Shown: positions 38,537-49,949, counted from the first letter of the stretch. The stretch: DNA of 64,000 nt from Caenorhabditis remanei (GCF_010183535.1 NC_071328.1:16864001-16928000); one strand, 5' to 3'. The notes: a model not told the origin generated them from the letters alone. Numbers and translations are program-made.

Positions 38537-39657
38537 TCAGCTCAGACCTTTGAGTGTCTCCACATCGATGATGAGTGACTGTAGGAGGTTCTTGATCTCT
38601 TCGAGATCTGCTGCGGTGGAGCTGTCAACCGTCGTGTGGTCGTCGAGCTGGGTAGTTCCCAAGAAGGCACGAGCGAGCGCTAAAACGACTGTGGTTTAAT
38701 TCGGAATATTTATTGATTTCCTCTACTTACGTTCACAACGTTCTCGTATTTGTTCGAGGAAAGAGAGCGGCCCACGTTTTGCCGACGACGATGTCGGTGT
38801 GGTTTCTTTTGCTTCTTTCAGTCGAGCATCCGATAAGAACTCACGTGGTGTTGCGATGACACGGAGCGGTCGAGACGTGAACTGAAAAAATTAACTGAAT
38901 AATTGATTTTCAGTAGAGTTGAAAGAGAAACTTGAACTTTTTCGAGAAATTTATGGATTTTTCAGCGAAAAGTGTAGAATTCTGACTGATTTCGGCTTGT
39001 TTTTCATTGAAATGTAATGAATTGTTGCGAAATTTGGCTAAAATTAGCATCTTTTTGAGCTGGGGTACTCTGTGTCGCTATATTTTCGGAATTTTTCGAA
39101 AATTTTCGAAAATATTCTGATTTTTTCGAAATTTCGTGCGAAAATCGATAAAAACTATCAAATTTGGACTGGAATTACGTCCGAACTTTGTGATAGTGCC
39201 AAATTTGGCTTCCGATTGAAGAACTATAGCGGACTGAACGAGTATTGCTCATTTTTCAGAATTTTCAGAGGTTTTTCTTTCGAAATCACGCATTTTTCCA
39301 CTATTCCGTCTATTTTTAACGGATTTGTAGCGGACATGGCGTTAATTCTTGTTGACTTTTACATATCGGCACTATTATTAGTCTTGGTAACTGAAATGTT
39401 ACACTTGCGACTGATTTCGCCAGTTTTTTGGCTCAAAATTCGATTTTTTGGCCAATTTATGCAATTTTTTCGTCAAAACACGGATAGTTTCTCGAGAATT
39501 CTTATAATTTTCAAGTAATTAAACGACTCACACCCTTAGAATCCTCGTATGATGGAGGAGGGGACGTCTGAGAGCTCGAAGCCGACATCGTAGTCGATCG
39601 TGGAGCGGGCGTCGTGTTGGGAGTGGTCGTACTCGACTTTTCCGTGTGATGACTCAT
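38537..39657 (-). CDS. LTR-encoded PPxY protein, 139 aa (3' LTR copy)
   Basis: Three exons read leftward: 39657-39532, 38881-38731 and 38679-38537. Donors are GTGAGT and GTAAGT, acceptors TTTTTTCAG and GTTTTAG, and phases 0 and 1 agree with one continuous frame. The ATG follows an ATAATTCAG acceptor that could receive the leader donor at about 40967. Exon 1 is Ser/Thr/Pro-rich and ends with SPPPSYEDSKG, a PPxY motif. Exon 2 is basic (PRVIATPREF-like, LKEAKETT). Exon 3 ends with an acidic, probably helical segment (ADLEEIKNLLQSLIIDVETL). There is no signal peptide or membrane segment, so it is not an envelope protein. PPxY motifs recruit NEDD4-type ligases, so a role in particle assembly or trafficking is possible but inferred. 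Confidence 0.6.
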
Positions 39658-40108
39658 CTGAATTATATAATTAATTATTGTACGTGAGAATAATTAATTT
39701 TTTCAGGAAATTTATGCGAAAGAAGGTAACATTTTGGTGTGGGAAGGGTGAAAAATGCGTGAAAAAAAATTTTTTAGGCCGGACGCGAATTGCGTCATCG
39801 CCGCCAAATGTGTGCATTACACCTCAGTCCGCAAACACCGCGCCTGCATTCGTCTACCGTAATCCGCGGGAATTTGAAAATTATTGCTCAGCCTTAAATC
39901 GACGAATATGGATTTTTAGGCAATATTGAGCGGAGTTCGAACGGAACGGAGAGAAATTGGCGATTTTTCGCTAGAATGGGCGGAAATTATTTCCGATAAT
40001 AAGCATTGACCGATAAACGGTTTACTTTGTGATTTGGGGAGCATTGACTGAAACAGTTTACTCGAATTTTTTGAACAGGGACCATCGGAGGTGTGATCGA
40101 ATATGTTT

Positions 40109-40350
40109 GGGCGACTCTCGTGGAGTATTCTAGCCTCTTTTATATATTGGGCAACTCTTTCAGAGCATTTAAGCCATCTTTTACTTGTGGGCAACTCAAT
40201 TAGAGTATATTGCCATCTTTTAAGTATTGGGCGACTCTTTTTAGAGCACTTTGCCATCTTTTGAGTATTGGGCGACTCTTATTAGAGTATTCTAGCCATC
40301 TTTTTCTGGTGGGCGACTCTTTTAGAGTATTTCGCCATCTTTTCAGCGAA
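40109..40350. repeat. 41-bp tandem repeat x 6 in 3' LTR
   Basis: Units read GGGCGACTCTTTTAGAGTAT followed by TTNGCCATCTTTT. Each holds a small inverted repeat (GACTCT / AGAGT). Identical array at 49950-50191. Confidence 0.85.
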
Positions 40351-40794
40351 GGTTCCTGTGGATTCAACTTCGAATATGTGCCTTTCGGCGAAAAATGCAC
40401 GTCGCCCGATGCCAGCGCCGATGGACAACGCCGACTTCGGGTTTCGTGTATAGAAAATTCCATCGAAATTTGAAAATTGGGGGGTTCAGTGACCGAAATA
40501 GTGTTTCTGAATGTCAGAAATCACAACGCTGCTCGCCTACAGACACTAAACTACCGACTGGGTTCTGGTTTCATTTTATCGCCGAAAATCAATATTTTCG
40601 GGATAATCCACCCTTACATTCACCTTTTTAGGGGTAAATGAACCGGTTCTATGCACCATGTGGACAAGTGGGTCTAGCGGGCGTCGGCGGGCCCACCCAA
40701 GTCCGGGGAGTTAAGTGTAATGTCTGTTTGGTGAGGGTAGCGGTGTGATAAGCTATGCAAGCAGATAACAGTACACGGTTTGAACAAATCCCAA

Positions 40795-40800
40795 TTTATT
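40795..40800 (-). terminator. AATAAA polyadenylation signal, 3' LTR
   Basis: The minus strand reads TTTCAATAAATTGGG, about 320 nt downstream of the TATA box. This places the end of R near 40780 and implies a U5 of about 3.4 kb. Confidence 0.5.
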
Positions 40801-41118
40801 GAAAGGAATATAAAGGAACAATTATTATACGAAAGGGCGGTCCGATGGAGCGGCCGAAGTGATGTTCCGGGATTGATTGAATTTTAGGGAGAAAAACATA
40901 CGAAAACCCTTATGAGGGGAAGACGTTTTTGGGAGCAAATTTACACACTTTTACACTCAGTCTTACCTTTCTGTCCGTGTTATACGGATTGAAGAGCGTC
41001 AGTGAATAGCGGGCGCTGGACGGAATTTACACCGTCACGGGACACCGCGAATAGTAGTGAATAATTATATGTGAAAGACTTATTGGAATAGTCACTCGAG
41101 TGAGGGCGCGCGGTCGCC

Positions 41119-41125
41119 TTATATA
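41119..41125 (-). promoter_or_regulatory. TATA box in 3' LTR
   Basis: The minus strand reads GACTATATAAGGCG, about 245 bp inside the LTR start. The equivalent 5' LTR copy at 50960-50966 would drive the element. Confidence 0.55.
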
Positions 41126-41341
41126 GTCGACTGCGTGGGTGCCCCTCACTGCGTGGGTGCCCGCACAAAAGCGCGGGCATTCAAATATAATTATTGTGAG
41201 TGTGGTTTGCTTTATGAGCAGTTTTAACGTAATTTAACACGGTAAACTGGGAAATATAGTAAACCGGAAATAATAGAAGCATTTAATGACTCTAGTTTTG
41301 TGGGCGAAACCGTAGGGAGTCATTAAAGTGCTTTCAAGTTG

Positions 41342-43169
41342 TCAAATGAATGCAAAGCATGGTACAGACTTTTCAGCGATGTTCGGAAAGACATTTGCAG
41401 GAAATAGCTCTGGAGCGTATTTATTGTCAAGTGATTCGAGGGTGGCCGGTGTGGGTAGAGCGGTCTTTGAGTACGTATTCTCTATATGACCAGTTACTTC
41501 TGCCTCGTTATTACCGGTATCGTTAGACTCGATGTCTTCGCTCATATCCTTATGACATTGGTGGTTCAAAGATGTTAATTCGAGTGGAATGAGCTGACAT
41601 ACAGGTCTTTCGAAGAATGTGCCTCTGCACTTGACAATAGCGGATCGGATTTCTCCGTCTCTTGCTGATTTATTCACCTTAGTGATAACTCCTAGCGGCC
41701 ATTTATGTCTTTTCAGTAAGTTGACTGAAATAATGACTAGCTGTCCGACTTCCGGTACCAGAGTAGAACATCTTTGGTTCCGATGCATGGCTTCTCGTAA
41801 AAATGTGAAATAGCCGATGGACCATAACTTCCATACCCTTTCCAAAGTTTCCTCCAGGTTGTTCAGATGAGCTCTAACAGAGGCTTCGGTGATACCTGTG
41901 GGGTTTGGAGGTTCATCATAATCTGATGGAATTTCAGTCATGACTCCTGGGTTGATAAAGTCGAATGGTCTCAGAGCGATCAGATCTCCTGGACTACGGG
42001 CGTGAGGGATCAGCGGTCTATTATTGATCATTCCTTGAGCTCCTGAGATTACGTAACTCAAATCGTGGTATTCGTATACACGTGATCCGCATTCTTTTAG
42101 CACTTGTCTTTTGACAAGTTGGACTATCCGATCATAGATACCTCTTTGCCAAGGGGCTGAAGGAGTAATGTATCTACACGTGATGGACGTTGTCGCCAAG
42201 AATTGCGTTAGTGTTTTGCTATACACGAAGTGGTCAATATCCTTGTTCATTATAGCAGCGCCCAGCTTGAATGTACCTGCATTGTCTGAGTAGATTTCTG
42301 TCGGTACTCCGACTTCTGTGAAGATCATTCTCAGAGTTTTGACATATGTCTCAGACTTTGCATTCGGTACAAGCCTTAGAAGCGCTCCACGCGTAGCTAG
42401 ACAAGTATAAATCAGTACATAGACTTTTCCGTAGCTTTTTCCGTCGTCTCGGTTATACACAATAGGTCCATAGTAGTCGAGTCCGACCTTGGAAAACGGT
42501 TCCGATGGTGTTGTTCTGCATCTAGGCAGAGTAGCGGTGAAGGGGTAAGCGAATGGATAGCCATTAGTGATTTTACAGGCTACACACTTCCCGATTACTT
42601 TTTTCGCCAACGTTCCATCTTGAGCGGTCCAATACTTGGTCCGCAGCACTGCTCTGGTATAGTTTTCAGGCAAGTGACCGTTGATTTCATGTGTTTCGAG
42701 GACGAGCATATAAGCTAGTTGGTGGTCGTGGTGGATCAGGATTGGCCGATGTGCTTCCTGTGGAAGAACTGGGCTATCAATCTGTCTCTGTACACGATAC
42801 AGACCGTCGGAGTCCATGTAGGGGCTCAAAGAGGGTGGGAATTTCAGGCCGAGATATTCTGCGTCCTTGTAGTGCTCCTTGATGATGAGGTGTCTTGCAA
42901 CTTTTGCCTGATGTACAGGATCTTCAGAAGCGGTGAACTCTTTCATCAGGGGAGTTTCCCATTGTTTTTTCTTCAACGTTTTGCTGAATGTAAAAAGAAT
43001 TATAGTGAAGGTTTTCACTATAGCGGTTTCAAGCGGAGTTGGAGCAGTGAGAGCGGTTTCAAGCGGTATAGGAGTGGATATTTGAGAGTATATGTTACAG
43101 AGGGCTGTTGGCAAGTCAGCATGTGGCACGGAATTCGGTACTTTTGACCCCGTGCCTGCCGAAATGCCA
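41342..43169 (-). CDS. BEL/Pao integrase (pol remnant)
   Basis: The frame is open from 43489, but only the part after the gag stop codon is likely to be pol. It is in the +1 frame relative to gag, so a frameshift, reinitiation or splicing is needed. Counting from 43489, visible parts are an RNase H-integrase linker (KARHLIIKEH-like), an HHCC zinc finger (THEINGH ... KCVACK, about 280-306) and catalytic Asp in GLDYYGPI (338) and YSDNAG (402). The Glu position carries Asp (GIYDRIV, 453) where the family has GG-x-YER, and the preceding GG is RG. A C-terminal DUF5641-like barrel follows (VPEVGQLVIISV). The protease, RT and RNase H have been deleted. The last codons run into the 3' LTR. Confidence 0.85.
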
Positions 43170-45761
43170 TTATTGAGAGTTCTTGGCTCCCGCGGCACGA
43201 AAAAACGTGACGATCGGTTGAGCATCTTTTGGGTAGTTATCGGTATCTCTGTAGTACTCTTTCTTTGGGCACCCTCCCATGTGATGCAATCCACTACAGT
43301 ATCCGCATCGGTACTGGGATTTGCATGAGGTGATGTCGTGCTTGAAGTTGCAGATTGGGCAAAGACCGCGCTCTGCTGCTGCCTGTCTGAATGCTGAGCT
43401 GGACAACTTGCATCTGATCGGGTTGTGAAGACCGTCACAGGTTGGGCATCGTTCAACTTCATCCTTTGTGAATGGGAATGAGCGAGCAAGAAGATTCCAG
43501 CTTACGCCTTTGTACCCTGGAGCGTAAATGCCGTCCAGATTAGCCTGTGAAGTAGCATCATAAAATTGGTTACTGTAGGCGTTGGGGTTATAGGCTAGTT
43601 GTGCATCAGACTTTGGACGCTTGTTAGCATTTGGTAGTGGTTGACCAATTGCTTTTTGAGGGAAAGAGGTGGTAGCTTTAGCATGGTTGATGTCCGCGTA
43701 ACTGGTAGGAACTTCATTGGCAGCGGTAAGAGTGCCCTGACTCATGATGGTATTTTCCAATTCAATGTTGTCGATACACTGACTAATGCGTTGAAGAACT
43801 TGAGTTTGGGTAACTTTGGGACCCATTTTGCTCAAATAACTTATGATCTTCAAACGCATTGCTGGTGGAAGTTTTCCTACGATGACGTAAATAGCGGGCT
43901 CATCGTTTTCTCGTATGTCCTTTTCTCTGAGCAGTCCGAGTACCACAGTATGGGATGCAATGTCCAATCTCATCTGTTTAGTATCAGATTGATGGAATGG
44001 CAGTTTTTTGAATCTGGCCATGAGATTGTATTTGTCATTGCACTTCCCGTAAACGTTTCTGAGGTTGTTCAGAGTGGTCTCGATAGCTAGCTTTGAGTCA
44101 GTGGACTGATCAACGCATGGAGCGGCCTCCCCTTTCACCAATGTGGTGAGAATAGCATATCTCATGTCGTCATTCAACTTTGGATGTTTCATGACTGAAT
44201 TGGCAAAGGTTTTCTCGAAGATGTCGAGTTTGCCAGTGCCGTCAAAGGCTTTGATATGCTGTACCAGAGTATCAAGACTGATGTCCGTAAGGAGATTGGA
44301 GGGACTTCTATGACGAGAGTGAGAACGAGATGGGGAGCGGGATCTGGAGCGGTTGCGGTGTCTGTTGTCCGATTTGGACTTTGACTTGCCGCTTGGCTCA
44401 TCTGCCGTGTTTCCTTGATTTTCGTATTCTCTGATGAACTCTCTTTCTTCTTCAGTTTCTCCAGAATGGTGAACTGAGTCCTCTTCATCCTTAATCAGCT
44501 CTTGCAATCTTTGCTCTAGCTTTTTGTCAACCAGGGTTTCCATCTTAGCATGACTCTTTGCCAATTCTGCGAAAATGGCATTGTTGGTCTTATTTTGAGT
44601 GCTTTCGATGCTGCTGAGTTTGTTCATGACATTCATGAGCAGCATCTCTTGGCTAGATGGATTCGCCTGGGTGATTGTATTATCCTTAATGGATTGGTTT
44701 GGTTGGCTCGTTGGAGTTGGTGCTATTGGTGCCGTTGCAGACTGAACACTCGCATTTTTAGCGATATTTTGGTTCGACTGTATTTGGACCGAGTTAGCAG
44801 TAGGATCACTTTGCCTAGCGGTATGCTCGCTGTTCACCAGCATGTCACTGGATTTTTTGGAGCGGGCTTCGGCGAGATCCATTTGGGTCTCCTGACGGAG
44901 AAGTCTTTCTTTTTCCAACTCCAACCTTTGTCTCTCCGTTGCCATTTGGGCTAGGAGTTTCTTTTCGTTGTTGAGTTTCAATCGTTGGACTTCCTCCTGA
45001 AGTCGACGATTTCCAGTTTCCGCCTGCTTGAGCATCGACTCGTTGTTCGAGATGGGCTCTGGCAGTTGGTTTGGAAGGTTAGATGACGTTTCGTGATAAG
45101 TCGAGCTCTTAGACGAATTGCTATCCCGATGCTCAGTCGGTACAGCGTCTTCGCCATGAGCTGAGTTCTCATCTGGAGACTGATGTTCTTCTCCGTGATC
45201 ACGGTCATCCGACAGTGTCGAATTTTCAGGATTCGGTGAGATGTTTTCGATTGATGGATTGTTGGTTGCCAAGATGACTTCCAACTTGTCGGCGTTGTGG
45301 TTAATCAACATAATGATGTCGTCCACATGTACCTGAGCAAGATGGTTCTTGACGTCCGACATGTATTCCTCTTTCTCCGGGGATGCTTGCATCTCCGGAT
45401 CCGAGAATTTGGTTTGGATATATTCACCCAAGTTCTGGAGAGCAGCTGATGTTTTGTGAAGATCTTTTAGGATCTCCTCTGCATCTACCAGTTCTTGTTG
45501 GTGAGTGGTGATATGTTCCGCATGCGGATCTTCGAAGAGTGCGATCGCATGATCTGAACTTTCAATAAGTTCGCCAGCGGTCTTGCATTTCTTCGTGATC
45601 GAGGTCTTGAGCGGACCCACGATTCTCTGAAGCAACGAGGTTGCTTGGAGAGGTGGAGAATTGTGTCTCATGCGAGTCAAGGAGTTCCCACGAGAGGACT
45701 TTCTTGACGTATGGTCTTCTGGAGACGTGGAACGAGGGCGATTTTGCTGGTTAGGCAACAT
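43170..45761 (-). CDS. BEL/Pao Gag, 863 aa
   Basis: A single uninterrupted frame. The N-terminal third is helical (KCKTAGELIESSDHAIALFE onward), then Gln/Glu/Arg-rich coiled coil (about residues 250-310). An SR-rich stretch (NRSRSRSPSRSHSRHRSPS) follows. Next is a DUF1759-like capsid segment (IKAFDGTGKLDIFEKTFANS) and, at about 770-840, three Cys/His knuckles (CPTCDGLHNPIRC, CPICNFKHDITSC, CGYCSGLHHMGGC). This order is typical of BEL/Pao Gag. An acceptor (AAATTTCAG, exon edge 45799) lies 38 bases before the ATG, so a spliced gag mRNA from the LTR leader donor is possible. Confidence 0.85.
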   Translation of the reverse strand: MLPNQQNRPRSTSPEDHTSRKSSRGNSLTRMRHNSPPLQATSLLQRIVGPLKTSITKKCKTAGELIESSDHAIALFEDPHAEHITTHQQELVDAEEILKDLHKTSAALQNLGEYIQTKFSDPEMQASPEKEEYMSDVKNHLAQVHVDDIIMLINHNADKLEVILATNNPSIENISPNPENSTLSDDRDHGEEHQSPDENSAHGEDAVPTEHRDSNSSKSSTYHETSSNLPNQLPEPISNNESMLKQAETGNRRLQEEVQRLKLNNEKKLLAQMATERQRLELEKERLLRQETQMDLAEARSKKSSDMLVNSEHTARQSDPTANSVQIQSNQNIAKNASVQSATAPIAPTPTSQPNQSIKDNTITQANPSSQEMLLMNVMNKLSSIESTQNKTNNAIFAELAKSHAKMETLVDKKLEQRLQELIKDEEDSVHHSGETEEEREFIREYENQGNTADEPSGKSKSKSDNRHRNRSRSRSPSRSHSRHRSPSNLLTDISLDTLVQHIKAFDGTGKLDIFEKTFANSVMKHPKLNDDMRYAILTTLVKGEAAPCVDQSTDSKLAIETTLNNLRNVYGKCNDKYNLMARFKKLPFHQSDTKQMRLDIASHTVVLGLLREKDIRENDEPAIYVIVGKLPPAMRLKIISYLSKMGPKVTQTQVLQRISQCIDNIELENTIMSQGTLTAANEVPTSYADINHAKATTSFPQKAIGQPLPNANKRPKSDAQLAYNPNAYSNQFYDATSQANLDGIYAPGYKGVSWNLLARSFPFTKDEVERCPTCDGLHNPIRCKLSSSAFRQAAAERGLCPICNFKHDITSCKSQYRCGYCSGLHHMGGCPKKEYYRDTDNYPKDAQPIVTFFRAAGAKNSQ

Positions 45762-47172
45762 ACTTTGGCGTTAGGAACGACCGGGACAACAGGTAACTGC
45801 TGAAATTTGACTTTGTTATCTTTGAAGGGGCATGCATTCCTTCGCAGAACGTCGCCGTTTGGTGGCTAGTATGTTGAGCTGCTCAGCAAATCACTTAACG
45901 GCTTCGTAAGGCCGGCAGAACTTATGCTTAGTGAACTATGAGCTCGCGAAACTCTTAGTTTGGCTTGTTTGTAATAGGTGTTGAATTACAGTGACAAGCA
46001 TATGGGGGGTTGTAGTGCAACTCGAATTAAGTTGTAGAGGCAACCATATAGGGGGGTTGTAGTGCAACTAGAATGAAGTTGTAGAGGCAACCATATAGGG
46101 GGGGTTGTATTGCAACTTGTGTTAAGTTGTAGAGGCAACCATATTGAGACAATGTATGCCTGATGTTATGGCAGTATGACTCCGTGGTTTACTCCCTGTA
46201 CATCCACATTATTAGTCGTATTTCGACGTAGATTTGTCTCTTTATTGCCTTTACATGATGTCTCTGATGTGAGATCTTCTTACAGAAGACTGTTGTCTCC
46301 TGATTCTTTGGAGTTACAGTGGCACATACTTGACACCAACCGATTTTGTTCATTGGAGCGGCGTGTCTCATGGGACACGGGAATGAATCAAAATTTTGAT
46401 CGAACGGCGGTATTGGATGTCGCTGTTGATCTGCTACATTTCGCATGTGCGTTAGCCTTGTCTGTGACTGACAGATGAGTGATCTGTGCTTAGACTTAGC
46501 TGTATGATTGTAGCGGTTTGGTTTTACAGTGGACACGTACTCGAGCAATAAGGTATTGCGCTGTATCTACCAGGTGCAAATGATATGCGATGACTGGATG
46601 TTATGATATTTCTGCGGCTTATATAGCCTTGTGTACGTGTCAGTATGTTACTGTTTCAACGTGTCATGTTGTCACGTTTTCCGTTCTTTGGCAATAAAGG
46701 TTTCCACGTGACGAAATACTTCTAAGGAATATTATGCGTTGCACGCGGACAGAACCGTTAGACATCGTGGATCAGTTATGGCTTATATGATTGTCTCAAT
46801 GCACAGATCAATATCTTTTAGGCTGGATGTCTTGTTTCCAGTAGTCAACTGAAAGCGAAGACGTTGAAGTATCGATTCCGAATTCCGACTGCTGAGGGTC
46901 CGCTATGTACCAGATGGCCTTCCGGCACGAGCTAACTTTCAGCGAGCTGTTTCTCTAGCTGCCACTTTAGAGCCTTATTCTTTTAGCTTCAAAAGCTCGT
47001 GGTATAGGGAATGAGCAGTCGTCAGTTCGGGTCTTGTGAGGGACTAAACTCATTCGAGCCTGACATTATCCTCAACAATTATGTGGACCACGATACGTGA
47101 TGCCGTTGGGTTCTTCCGTATTTAACGGGTGATAAAATTCCGATTCTAGATGAATCTAGGAACAAATGTAGG
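45762..47172 (-). other. Leader region of the BEL/Pao element
   Basis: Untranslated sequence between the 5' LTR and gag. It contains the tandem repeat at 46001-46144. No clear tRNA primer-binding site (TGG at the LTR edge) is visible, since the sequence just after the LTR reads CCTACATTTG. Confidence 0.55.
46001..46144. repeat. Tandem repeat x 3 in the leader
   Basis: Units of about 47 bp: TATAGGGGGGTTGTAGTGCA then AAGTTGTAGAGGCAACCA. Each is internally palindromic (GTTGTAGTGCAAC, GTTGTAGAGGCAAC). They could be packaging-type hairpins, by inference. Confidence 0.8.
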
Positions 47173-48378
47173 TGTCCGGGCAGTTAGCCACAAAGTTTTT
47201 GCTAAGCGAGCAGACTTTGACTTGGATTTACCTAATCAAGCTAACTCAGCTTCGCATCTTTGGCGACGTGTCACTTTCGTGATGCTAGGTTGGGAGATTT
47301 TGTCTAGAATTAGTCTGGACAAACTACCTGACTTTCGCATCTGATACTCTTTTTTCTTTTGGTGACTTTACGTCTTGTATATGTTTTATAAGTGAGCGGA
47401 CTTCGGCTCTAAAGAGTTTCGGTCAAATGGCTACACTTTTTAATGAATTTTTTAGTTGTTTTGGATCAGAGTGGAATATCGAATAATCGATATCTCTGTT
47501 TCCGAGTGTGCGCCACGAGGATATTCTCCTTAGCTTGAAGCGTCTTTTGTTTACTTGAATCTTCTGTGGAGGTATCTCTGGCGTACTTTGCTTTTATTTA
47601 GCGGACGTATGTGGATTCTTGCCCATCAGAAGTTCAGTGATGTATTCACCTACATTTTTAGTGTGCACTTTGTGTCTTTTTAACGGGATTATGACTCATT
47701 TGAGCTCCCGATTAGTTTAGATGGGCTCGCTGCCGGATTGGTCTTATGCTGAGCACGTCATCTGCTGTATCTTTTTTTTTTTGAGCGGCCTCCTTGAGGT
47801 ATTCACGCTATCTTTTATGTTTGCAGGGACCTCTGTGGGTTTGCTGTTATTTTTTATATATTCTTTTGGGCTACCTCGATGAGGTGTTCAAGCCTTCTTT
47901 TATTATGGCAGTGACCTCAAGGAGATTTGCCTCTTTTCGCGTTTTTGTTTGCATAAGTTAGCTGGCGGTGTCGATAAGTGTTTTTTTTTTTGAGCGGCTC
48001 TCAGTACGTGTCACCCAACTGCGATGTTCCACAAAAAAGAATCTGTAACATAGATATAGCATAGAGTTTTTAACTCAGCGTAACATATGAATAGATAAAA
48101 GTGGGGGGGGGGGGGGTAACAATTAGGGTTTTACTGGCTGAGGCCGGGGTAAAAACAATAAAAATTCAACAAGGGTGACAAGGTTAACAAGTTGTTATTG
48201 GCTTTGAGTGGACGTCTAGACGTTGCTCTATTGTGGAGCGGATCCAGACGGTCCTGCCTTGTGACAATTATCCAACGAGTATTTCGCCATCTTTGGTGCT
48301 CTAGCGGACGGCATATTGGACGTCTGCGAGTAGCAGGCTTCTTGACACCAACGCTGAATGCGTTGAAAATATCCGAAA

Positions 48379-49499
48379 TCAGCTCAGACCTTTGAGTGTC
48401 TCCACATCGATGATGAGTGACTGTAGGAGGTTCTTGATCTCTTCGAGATCTGCTGCGGTGGAGCTGTCAACCGTCGTGTGGTCGTCGAGCTGGGTAGTTC
48501 CCAAGAAGGCACGAGCGAGCGCTAAAACGACTGTGGTTTAATTCGGAATATTTATTGATTTCCTCTACTTACGTTCACAACGTTCTCGTATTTGTTCGAG
48601 GAAAGAGAGCGGCCCACGTTTTGCCGACGACGATGTCGGTGTGGTTTCTTTTGCTTCTTTCAGTCGAGCATCCGATAAGAACTCACGTGGTGTTGCGATG
48701 ACACGGAGCGGTCGAGACGTGAACTGAAAAAATTAACTGAATAATTGATTTTCAGTAGAGTTGAAAGAGAAACTTGAACTTTTTCGAGAAATTTATGGAT
48801 TTTTCAGCGAAAAGTGTAGAATTCTGACTGATTTCGGCTTGTTTTTCATTGAAATGTAATGAATTGTTGCGAAATTTGGCTAAAATTAGCATCTTTTTGA
48901 GCTGGGGTACTCTGTGTCGCTATATTTTCGGAATTTTTCGAAAATTTTCGAAAATATTCTGATTTTTTCGAAATTTCGTGCGAAAATCGATAAAAACTAT
49001 CAAATTTGGACTGGAATTACGTCCGAACTTTGTGATAGTGCCAAATTTGGCTTCCGATTGAAGAACTATAGCGGACTGAACGAGTATTGCTCATTTTTCA
49101 GAATTTTCAGAGGTTTTTCTTTCGAAATCACGCATTTTTCCACTATTCCGTCTATTTTTAACGGATTTGTAGCGGACATGGCGTTAATTCTTGTTGACTT
49201 TTACATATCGGCACTATTATTAGTCTTGGTAACTGAAATGTTACACTTGCGACTGATTTCGCCAGTTTTTTGGCTCAAAATTCGATTTTTTGGCCAATTT
49301 ATGCAATTTTTTCGTCAAAACACGGATAGTTTCTCGAGAATTCTTATAATTTTCAAGTAATTAAACGACTCACACCCTTAGAATCCTCGTATGATGGAGG
49401 AGGGGACGTCTGAGAGCTCGAAGCCGACATCGTAGTCGATCGTGGAGCGGGCGTCGTGTTGGGAGTGGTCGTACTCGACTTTTCCGTGTGATGACTCAT
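48379..49499 (-). CDS. LTR-encoded PPxY protein, 139 aa (5' LTR copy)
   Basis: Exons 49499-49374, 48723-48573 and 48521-48379 are identical in sequence and splice sites to the copy at 38537-39657. In the 5' LTR the frame lies downstream of the TATA box and leader donor and upstream of gag. The first functional transcript could therefore splice the leader (edge 50808) to this ATG exon, while another splices on to gag. Confidence 0.6.
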
Positions 49500-49949
49500 C
49501 TGAATTATATAATTAATTATTGTACGTGAGAATAATTAATTTTTTCAGGAAATTTATGCGAAAGAAGGTAACATTTTGGTGTGGGAAGGGTGAAAAATGC
49601 GTGAAAAAAATTTTTTAGGCCGGACGCGAATTGCGTCATCGCCGCCAAATGTGTGCATTACACCTCAGTCCGCAAACACCGCGCCTGCATTCGTCTACCG
49701 TAATCCGCGGGAATTTGAAAATTATTGCTCAGCCTTAAATCGACGAATATGGATTTTTAGGCAATATTGAGCGGAGTTCGAACGGAACGGAGAGAAATTG
49801 GCGATTTTTCGCTAGAATGGGCGGAAATTATTTCCGATAATAAGCATTGACCGATAAACGGTTTACTTTGTGATTTGGGGAGCATTGACTGAAACAGTTT
49901 ACTCGAATTTTTTGAACAGGGACCATCGGAGGTGTGATCGAATATGTTT

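Larger units (their letters stand above)
37333..41366 (-). repeat. 3' LTR of the BEL/Pao element
   Basis: It matches 47173-51207 nearly base for base, with TG...CA ends. It contains, on the minus strand, a TATA box, a leader splice donor, an AATAAA signal, a six-unit 41-bp tandem repeat, a poly-G tract (plus strand) and a three-exon reading frame. It is unusually long for this superfamily. Confidence 0.9.

Noticed and set aside
37316..40631. LTR open frames such as 38350-38553, 39072-39518 and 40200-40463
   Set aside because: They read introns or the 41-bp tandem repeat. Identity between the two LTR copies is due to the recent insertion, not to coding constraint.
43641..44954. Plus-strand frames opposite gag
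   Set aside because: They are antisense shadows of the intact Gag frame.
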